From: Brassica napus
Lineage: Eukaryota > Streptophyta > Magnoliopsida > Brassicales > Brassicaceae
Assembly: GCF_020379485.1 (NCBI RefSeq)
Contig: NC_063437.1
Coordinates: 19,803,726-19,867,725, forward strand
Length of the DNA: 64,000 nt
Reading direction: 5' to 3'
In this document: positions 58,280 to 64,000 of the stretch, one piece after another
How positions within the stretch are numbered: position 1 is the stretch's first letter
Layout of the letters: each line of letters starts with the position of its first letter
The notes under the pieces: model-generated
The model's database searches: none
What the model was told of the DNA's origin: nothing
The model's input: only the letters and a program-made list of their open reading frames with translations
Translations under genes and position numbers: made by a program

Positions 58280-58295
58280 TAATATATATCTAATA

Positions 58296-58550
58296 CTCCC
58301 TCCGTTTTTTTATATATGACGTTTTAGAGGAATTTTTTTGTTCCAAATTATTTGACGTACGTTTTTAATTTTCTATGTAAAATTTATTACTAATTAATGT
58401 TAGATGATCAATGATATTATAGTTTCTATTTTATTATTGGTTAAATTGTGGTTAGGTAAACAATTAATGATGTTTTTGTTTAGAAATTAAATGTTTCTTA
58501 ATCTATGTGTACAATCATAAAGCGTCATATATATAAAAAAACGGAGGGAG
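58296..58550. mobile_element. Stowaway-like MITE (mariner type), 255 bp
   Basis: Starts ctccctccgtttttttatat and ends with its near-perfect inverse (atataaaaaaacggagggag), flanked by the TA target duplication at 58294-58295 and 58551-58552. CTCCCTCCGT ends with TA duplication are diagnostic of Stowaway/mariner MITEs. Confidence 0.9.
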
Positions 58551-58841
58551 TAGTTTTTTGAAAGTTCTCACTCGTTACCCTTGCAACCAATCTTCTCTGG
58601 GGAAATCAATCACTCAAAAAAAATAGTGGATTAGTTGAGCAACGAGTGAGAAATCACTATTTTATAGTTGTCTTTTTATTTTGAAACACAATTATTTAAT
58701 AGTTGTCAATATCAGATATTTGTGGCCACATCTTCAAATCAATACTGATTCATCGCACACTATAAATAAAATAAAAATATATATATTTTGAGGTTAGGAA
58801 CCTGACACATCCGATCCGATCAATCAATAAAGATCAAACGG

Positions 58842-59058
58842 AGCTAATTATTATTATTTTTTTTTTTTATATAATCCAGGTATCCGGATCTCTCACTTAG
58901 TCCGATTATTTCACCGCGTTCAACCGGCGATGAAGGTCCTGAAGGCCAAACGAAAACGATGTTAAATCTGCTATGGTCGGGGCTCGAACTCGTGATGGCA
59001 GGCACTTCAACCGAGGTTCCTTTACCACCAGACCACGAGACCCGATTAGCTAATTATT
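58842..59058 (-). mobile_element. tRNA-derived SINE with 11-bp target duplication
   Basis: The element spans 58853-59047 and reads on the minus strand. It begins TCGGGTCTCGTGGTCTGGTG (box A region), then GAGTTCGAGCCCC (pol III box B), a unique body, and ends in poly(A). The target duplication agctaattatt lies at 58842-58852 and 59048-59058. The paralogous J1-J2 region near 40945 reads agagctaactattttt without the insert, so it arrived after the duplication. Box A and B show tRNA ancestry; the family name was not determined. Confidence 0.9.
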
Positions 59059-59274
59059 TTATATAACGAGAACGTTGTATGAGTTTTTCAAATCAAGAAA
59101 GGAAATCAAAAGTGTGATAATGCAACCTATTATGTTACAAAATCATTACCCACTGTTATGTTTAAAATCCATGTCTGTAACATTAGATGTGGTATTTACA
59201 AGATCTAAAAGATAGATGCATCATGATCATTCCAGAAGAGAAATTTTGTGGTTATACTCTTTTTATTAGACTTG

Positions 59275-59624
59275 AACTTTTCACTGGATATCCATAATCC
59301 ATTCATTGCGTAAAGTGGCTACACAAGCCTTCGTTTTTCACATTTGGAAGCAAAAAAATAATCTGGTCCATAATCAGATATCTTCGCTGGATTTGATAGA
59401 GAAGTGCGAAACATTATTTCTGCCAAGAGAAAGCGTAAAACGTTTAGTAATCTCATGTCTCTTTGGTTGAGATAACTCTTTTTCATGTTAGTGTGTTTAT
59501 TTGATCCATCTTGTTTTTTCTTTTTTTTTACCAAGATAGTTCAGACATAAGATTTTTTTTGTAGAATCTTTCCTTCATTTTATGAAATTTACAGTTTAAC
59601 AAAACAAAAGAAAAACTTTTCACT
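59275..59624 (+). mobile_element. 5'-truncated LINE fragment with 11-bp target duplication
   Basis: aacttttcact lies at 59275-59285 and 59614-59624. The insert (59286-59613) encodes, in two frames broken by a frameshift, the C-terminal tail of plant LINE ORF2: RKVATQAFVFHIWKQKNNLVHN and then FDREVRNIISAKRKRKTF ending LMSLWLR. It then has a 3'UTR and an A-rich tail. It differs from the intact LINE in J3, so it belongs to another family. The J2 upstream region near 41179 shows the empty site. Confidence 0.82.
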
Positions 59625-59699
59625 TGATTTTTTTGGAAAACTTTTTAACAGCGCAATAAAGATGTTTGAGAAAAGCAAAAGACAATAACACGGATTTTT

Positions 59700-59997
59700 A
59701 AAAGATAATTTTCTCAAATAACTTTTTTTAAAGTCTTTGTCAAATAACTGTCAAGAAAGAAAATGACTAGAATATTCTTTTTTTTTTTAATTTGAAAATT
59801 TTAATATCTTTTTTTTTAATTTGAAACCTTATCCCGAAAACCTTACTCTTTAACTCTAAACTTTAAGTTTAGCTTAGTTAACCTTATAGTAAAAATATAT
59901 TTTTACCATTTAATAAAACTTATTTTTGTTATATTCTTCGTTGAATACTATTGTTATATGAAAAAAAAATTAAAAATGACTATAAGAGAATTTCCCT
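59700..59997. mobile_element. Mutator-like MITE upstream of J4
   Basis: Relative to the J2 upstream sequence (cacgggttttcaaaaagtatt near 41256), the J4 copy has about 295 extra bp between cggattttta and cccttttcaaaaag. Its ends, aagataattttctc and gagaatttccctttt, are inverted in outline. A near 9-bp duplication (tttttaaaa / ttttcaaaa) fits Mutator-like elements. The edges are approximate. Confidence 0.55.
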
Positions 59998-60296
59998 TTT
60001 CAAAAAGTATTATGAAATCCTGAAACGCACAACAACAACGAAAGTCACAAAATGCATAATAAAGTTATAAACCCTTTATCACTAAGCACATATATCCATT
60101 TACTTTTCATATATATATATATATACGTCTTCATAACACAACTACAAAGAATATAATTATTTTTATCTTATCTCTTTCTTCTTAAAAAAAGCTTATCACT
60201 TTCTTTCTATTTTTAGTATTTTTGTGGATATAAACTTTTTGTTCTTATTTATATTTATACAATAAATTCTATTTATTATTGTAGCAATATATTGAG

Positions 60297-60667
60297 CTGG
60301 TTTTGGAGTATGGACTCCTAGCAAAATCATTCACTGCAATTGTGACAGTCCTTCGTAATCGTGAACCATGTGGTAGTTGCAATTCACGAGAACTGTAGAA
60401 AAATACATACATTTGAATACATAAGGTTCAGGGTTCATTGCCTTTCGTTCTCAATGAGATCTCAAGGATTTACACACTTAAACATATTTCAATATATTGC
60501 TTGTTATGGACTCTTATCAAAAACAATTATTGCAATTGTTGACAGTCCTTCGTGAGTCGTGAAACATGTGTTGGTTGCAAGTCACGAGAAGGGTCAATAA
60601 ATACACACATGTAATCAACCATAAGGTTCATCGCCTTCATTCTCAATCAGATCTCAAGAATTTACCG
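60297..60667 (+). promoter_or_regulatory. Promoter module of J4, present in two tandem copies
   Basis: Copy 1 (about 60297-60475) and copy 2 (about 60503-60667) carry the same elements as in J2: tatggactc, gacagtccttcgt, tcgtgaa(a/c)catgtg, ataaata.aca and the leader ataaggttca...tctcaatgagatctcaagga or its copy. The second copy ends ctcaagaatttaccg with a GTGAGC donor at 60667. The 5'UTR intron is 60668-62225 and contains a Mutator-like MITE. Confidence 0.7.
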
Positions 60668-61056
60668 GTGAGCTCTCTCTCTCTTTTTCTTTTTTTGTAC
60701 TTCATGTAGCTATGACATCCTCTCTCTCTCTTTTTTCTTTTCCATTTTTGGTAGCCCGCTTATGATTACCATTAACATCGAATACCATTAATCTTATCTT
60801 ATACTAATCATTAACTACATAACCTTACCTGTGTAAAACGATTACAAGAATGGGAGGAGTGTTTAGTGCAGGATATCTCAACAAATAGTGAGAAGCCTGT
60901 GAATGCGTTTTCTTTTTTTTTTGAATGAAGAAGATAGATTAATGTGTTTAGCCGTTGGGATATGGTGTCATATCTAACTGTGAATACGCATTTTCAGTCA
61001 GCTATGTGGGGGCTTTGTTCGATACTACTATTAAGCTTATAAAATCGCACTATATA

Positions 61057-61765
61057 TAAATATTAGACTTATTCTTAGGTCCACCCCCTAGGGTGAACCT
61101 CTAGGTTCACCAACCAATAAGATTCTTTTATTTTATATTCGATATCTTTTAAAAAAGGAAACAAAATATTGTCAAATTATATTATGTTTTTAAAATTAAA
61201 AAGTAAAAAAAAATAGTAATAATTACAAAAAAAAATATTTTACGTCGTCAGCATAACATTAAACCCTAAACCCTTAATCCTAAACCCTAAACCCTTGGAT
61301 AAACCCTAAACTCTAGGATAAATCCAAACCTCTAAATCAAAATCACTATACACTAAAACATTCAAGCGTTTAGGGTTTTAGTGTTTTTTATTTAGAGTTT
61401 ACGATTTATCCAAGGGTTTAGGGTTTACCCAAGGGTTTAGGGTTTACCCAAGGGTTTAGGATTTACCCAAGGGTTTAGGATTTACCCAAGGGTTTAGGGT
61501 TTATCCAAGGGTTTAGGGTTTAGAATTTAGGGTTTAGGGATTAGGATTTAGGGTTTAGTATTTTGTTGAGAACATTAAAAATATTTTTTTTTTAATTCTT
61601 TTTTCTGTAACTATTATTTTTTTTTATTTTAAAAACATAATATAATTTGGGAATATTTTATTTCCTTTTTTAAAAGATATCGAATTTGAAATAATGAAAT
61701 CCTATTGGTTGGTGAACCTAGAGGTTCACCCTAGGAAGTGAACCCAAGAATGACTCTAAATATTA
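61057..61765. mobile_element. Mutator-like foldback MITE with telomere-like internal repeats, in the J4 5'UTR intron
   Basis: A 9-bp target duplication, taaatatta, lies at 61057-61065 and 61757-61765. The paralogous J2 intron reads tataaatattaaccatc near 42175, the empty site. The 691-bp element starts gacttattcttaggtcc and ends in its imperfect inverse (gaacccaagaatgactc); arms of nearly 200 bp are inverted copies (ctagggtgaacctctaggtt on both). The loop holds many aaaccctaa / ttagggttt units, including a roughly 19-20 bp tandem repeat of the type gggtttagggtttacccaa at about 61405-61530. No coding sequence. The 9-bp duplication fits Mutator-like elements. Confidence 0.9.
61398..61555 (+). 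repeat. Telomere-like tandem repeats inside the foldback MITE
   Basis: Six to seven units of aagggtttagg(g/a)tttaccc follow each other, flanked by plain ttagggttt units. The opposite strand form, aaccctaaaccct, occurs at 61261-61310 within the other half of the element, so this is an internal inverted array and not a chromosome end. Confidence 0.85.
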
Positions 61766-62241
61766 TCCATCAGTTGATTACTTACTCTATATGTGATTCT
61801 TGGACCGTTTTGGTGTTCTTGCTATGTATTAGAATATGCTACAATGTTATCATGATATTACTGTTCTACCAAAAAAGCTTGGCATACTTTACTTTTTATC
61901 ACCGTTATTTCCTCAGTATGTATGATTTCATTTTTGTATGTTTACATTGGTAGCATTAGTAGAGGTTTTTAAATGAATTTTGGATTATTATTTAGGGGTT
62001 TTTTGTATGTTATCTTGCTATTTTTCTTCGTTGTAAGTTTTTTTATGATAAAAATGTCATTTTGAAGGTTAAAAGTGCTAGCGAAAAAACTTCAAAGTTT
62101 AAAGTGCTAGTAAGTGACACTTTCAAGGTTTTTTATGCGATTTTCCCTTATTATTTATATCAAACTTTAACATTTTCTAAAACATTAAATCAATATAATA
62201 ATCTATCTTCCTCATTTTATTACAGGATTTGAAGATTCAAA

Positions 62242-64000
62242 ATGGGGAGGATGTACCAGAAGATGGCTCTTTGCGGTGGTGAAGGTGGGAGTGAATGGGA
62301 CGACGGTGTACACGAGGGAGTAAAGAAAGTGTATGTTGGGCAAGATCTCTCACGTATCACTTACATCAAATTCGAATACGTGAAGGAAGGCGGCGAAGTT
62401 GTAACACGTGAATATGGGACAGTAACCCAAGACCCTCGAGAGGTTCTCCACTGCATTTATTCTCCAGTTTTTCACATTCTTAGTTTCTTTTTCGTGTATT
62501 TTATTTCTTGATTGAACAAATAACATTTCTCAAGTGCAGTTTGTGATTGAATATCCGGATGAACACATCACAGCGGTGGAGGGAAGCCACAACAAAGTGG
62601 CTCTGATAGCCACGGAAGTGATCACGTCCCTTGTCTTCAAGACATCAAAGGGTAGAACGTCTCCAACGTTTGGTCCAAACTTGTTTGGAGTTGTCAATGG
62701 TACAAAGTTCAAGTTCGAGGACGAGGGAAAGAAGATTGTAGGTTTCCACGGACGGTCGGATAAAGCTGTCGACGCTCTTGGAGTTTACCTTGAACTAGAC
62801 TCTCTGACCACGCCTTTCCCTATTTACAAGCTAGAAGCCCAAGGTGGTAAAGAGGGGAGTGTTTGGGACGATGGTTGTTTCGACGGTGTTAGGACGGTGC
62901 GTGTTGGTCAAGATGATTGTCGTATCACTTATTTGGAGTTTGAGTACGTGAAAGGTGCGAGGTTTGAGACACGACACCATGGGGTGAAAGGAGAAACCCA
63001 ATCTGAGGTATTCTCTACTAGGTCTTATATACATGATTGGCCTAATAATTTTCAAAAAAGAAGTTATAGGTCATGTTAGATCGATGTTAATTCCTGTATT
63101 TGTGAAATAGTATAACAACCAAAAGTTTAGCACCAAATAGTTGGTGATCAGTAGTTCTGAAAATTCACATGTTGTTAGTTTGGAAAGGATGATTGATATA
63201 ATACTATTAGTGAGTATGAAGTATCTCCCTCATACTTCCAAAGCAGGTTCTATTTTTGGGATAATTCAATTATCGATAATTAGTTTTAAGTTGTAAACCA
63301 TAAAAGTTAACATGATATTAGAGTTTCTAAATCTAGGGACCTGTAACATCAATTTCAATTGATATGAAGTTGAATGCAAAACTTGATATTTCCCAGCTTC
63401 AGAATGATTCATGGTTTACAAAATAAAAGTGATAAATATTAAATTGTAAATTTCAAAAAAATAATTATGTTTATTAAATTTCTATTGGCTAAAAGTCACC
63501 GTTAATCACAAAAAATTTATAATAAAAATTTAATATATTTTTTTAACGTGTGAAAACTTTAAACCATGAATCATTTTGAAACTGATCGAATATATTGTAG
63601 TTAAATCCGTGTGTTTTGGATTTTTTAAGATAAAATCCTTTTGAATTTTGCTTCTTGTTGCAGTTTTTTTTTGTCATCAACGTATACAGTTTCTTGTTGC
63701 AGTTTGTGGTAAATTTTATGAATGAACACATCACATCGATGGAAGCAACCTATGATAACCCGAAGTTTTTCCGCAATACCGTCATTACCTCACTTAAGTT
63801 TGAAACATCAACGGGCAGAACAGCAATCTTTGGTTATGAAGTTGGTAAGAAGTTTGTGCTGGGGCAAAATGGGGGTAGGCTTCTCGGATTCCATGGAAAG
63901 GAAGGTGAAGCTATTGATGCTCTTGGAGCTTACTTTGAAGACATTCCTGTTCCCACTCCCCCACCGGTGATAGGAGATTCATGGGGTGATTATGGTATCT
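62242..64000 (+). CDS. JAL23: Jacalin-related lectin J4, 3' end outside window
   Basis: Exons 62242-62442, 62540-63007 and 63703 to beyond 64000. The first two have the same sizes as in J1 and J2. It begins [22 protein letters not shown]; exon 2 carries [17 protein letters not shown]; exon 3 starts [20 protein letters not shown] and is still open at the edge ([13 protein letters not shown]). Domains 1 and 2 are complete and domain 3 begins at the edge. Exon 3 has two possible acceptors 39 nt apart, at 63663 and 63702; the downstream one matches the paralogues, the upstream one would add 13 codons in frame. Its upstream region and 5'UTR intron have collected several transposons that J2 lacks. 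No lesion in the visible part. Confidence 0.9.
63652..63705 (-). mobile_element. Micro-retroposon that duplicated the J4 exon-3 splice acceptor
   Basis: The 15-mer ttcttgttgcagttt occurs at 63652-63666 and 63691-63705. The 24 bp between (63667-63690) read on the minus strand as a short tail ending gttgatgac followed by As, like the end of a LINE. J1, J2 and J3 lack it. The duplicated segment contains the polypyrimidine tract and the AG, so the target duplication made a second splice acceptor. Confidence 0.65.

Noticed and set aside
58980..59047. Possible tRNA gene on the minus strand
   Set aside because: It has box A and box B but no complete cloverleaf, continues into a non-tRNA body with poly(A) and has a target duplication; it is a SINE.
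61250..61560. Possible interstitial telomere or chromosome-end remnant
   Set aside because: The telomere-like units are degenerate, inverted in two halves and lie inside a MITE bounded by a 9-bp target duplication, so they moved in with the element.

Overview
The window is nuclear DNA of a flowering plant of the mustard family (Brassicaceae). The genes have plant exon-intron structure, and left to right they follow the gene order I remember for Arabidopsis thaliana chromosome 2 around At2g39420 down to At2g39310: three alpha/beta hydrolases, ribosomal protein L35, EXO70H2, MAKR4, a CrRLK1L kinase (CVY1), SAC3A, then jacalin-related lectins (JAL23/JAL22). That synteny is recalled, not searched. 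The species cannot be fixed from the sequence.

Layout. 1-9750: three tandem minus-strand monoacylglycerol-lipase-like genes, the first cut by the window edge, the other two intact over 8 and 7 exons. 11156-11719: RPL35 with a one-base deletion. 13233-15119: EXO70H2 with one in-frame stop. 17378-18316: intact MAKR4. 18939-23197: a Ty1/copia retrotransposon with two LTRs, primer site, polypurine tract and 5-bp target duplication, but an abnormal 5' half. 23200-27250: AT-rich DNA with two hAT-like elements and a large foldback. 27560-28470: a decayed CrRLK1L kinase. No ABCG1 gene (expected next) is visible. 30566-35700: intact 13-coding-exon SAC3A on the minus strand. 37400-64000: a tandem jacalin-lectin cluster of four genes: J1 intact, J2 losing its last 11 residues to a stop, J3 with a 6.6-kb LINE in its first coding intron, J4 cut by the right edge.

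Two themes stand out. First, several genes carry single disabling lesions in otherwise complete frames (RPL35, EXO70H2, J2), one is in ruins (the kinase) and one is missing. This fits gene loss after genome duplication, though sequencing error must be excluded for the single-base lesions. Second, the jacalin cluster is a good record of insertions: because its copies are recent duplicates, a paralogous empty site is visible for several elements (SINE, truncated LINE, two Mutator-like MITEs). Retroposition also made very small changes: a 24-nt insert whose target duplication copied a splice acceptor, and a 28-nt insert near 3.8 kb. J2 and J4 each carry two tandem copies of the promoter module that J1 has once.

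I found no convincing undescribed biochemical system. The most novel-looking items are the splice-acceptor duplication in J4, the chimeric copia element, the Mutator-like MITE with telomere-like repeats in the J4 5'UTR intron, the non-coding 1.07-kb retroposon at 55.7 kb, and the one-codon initiator exons of two hydrolase genes.
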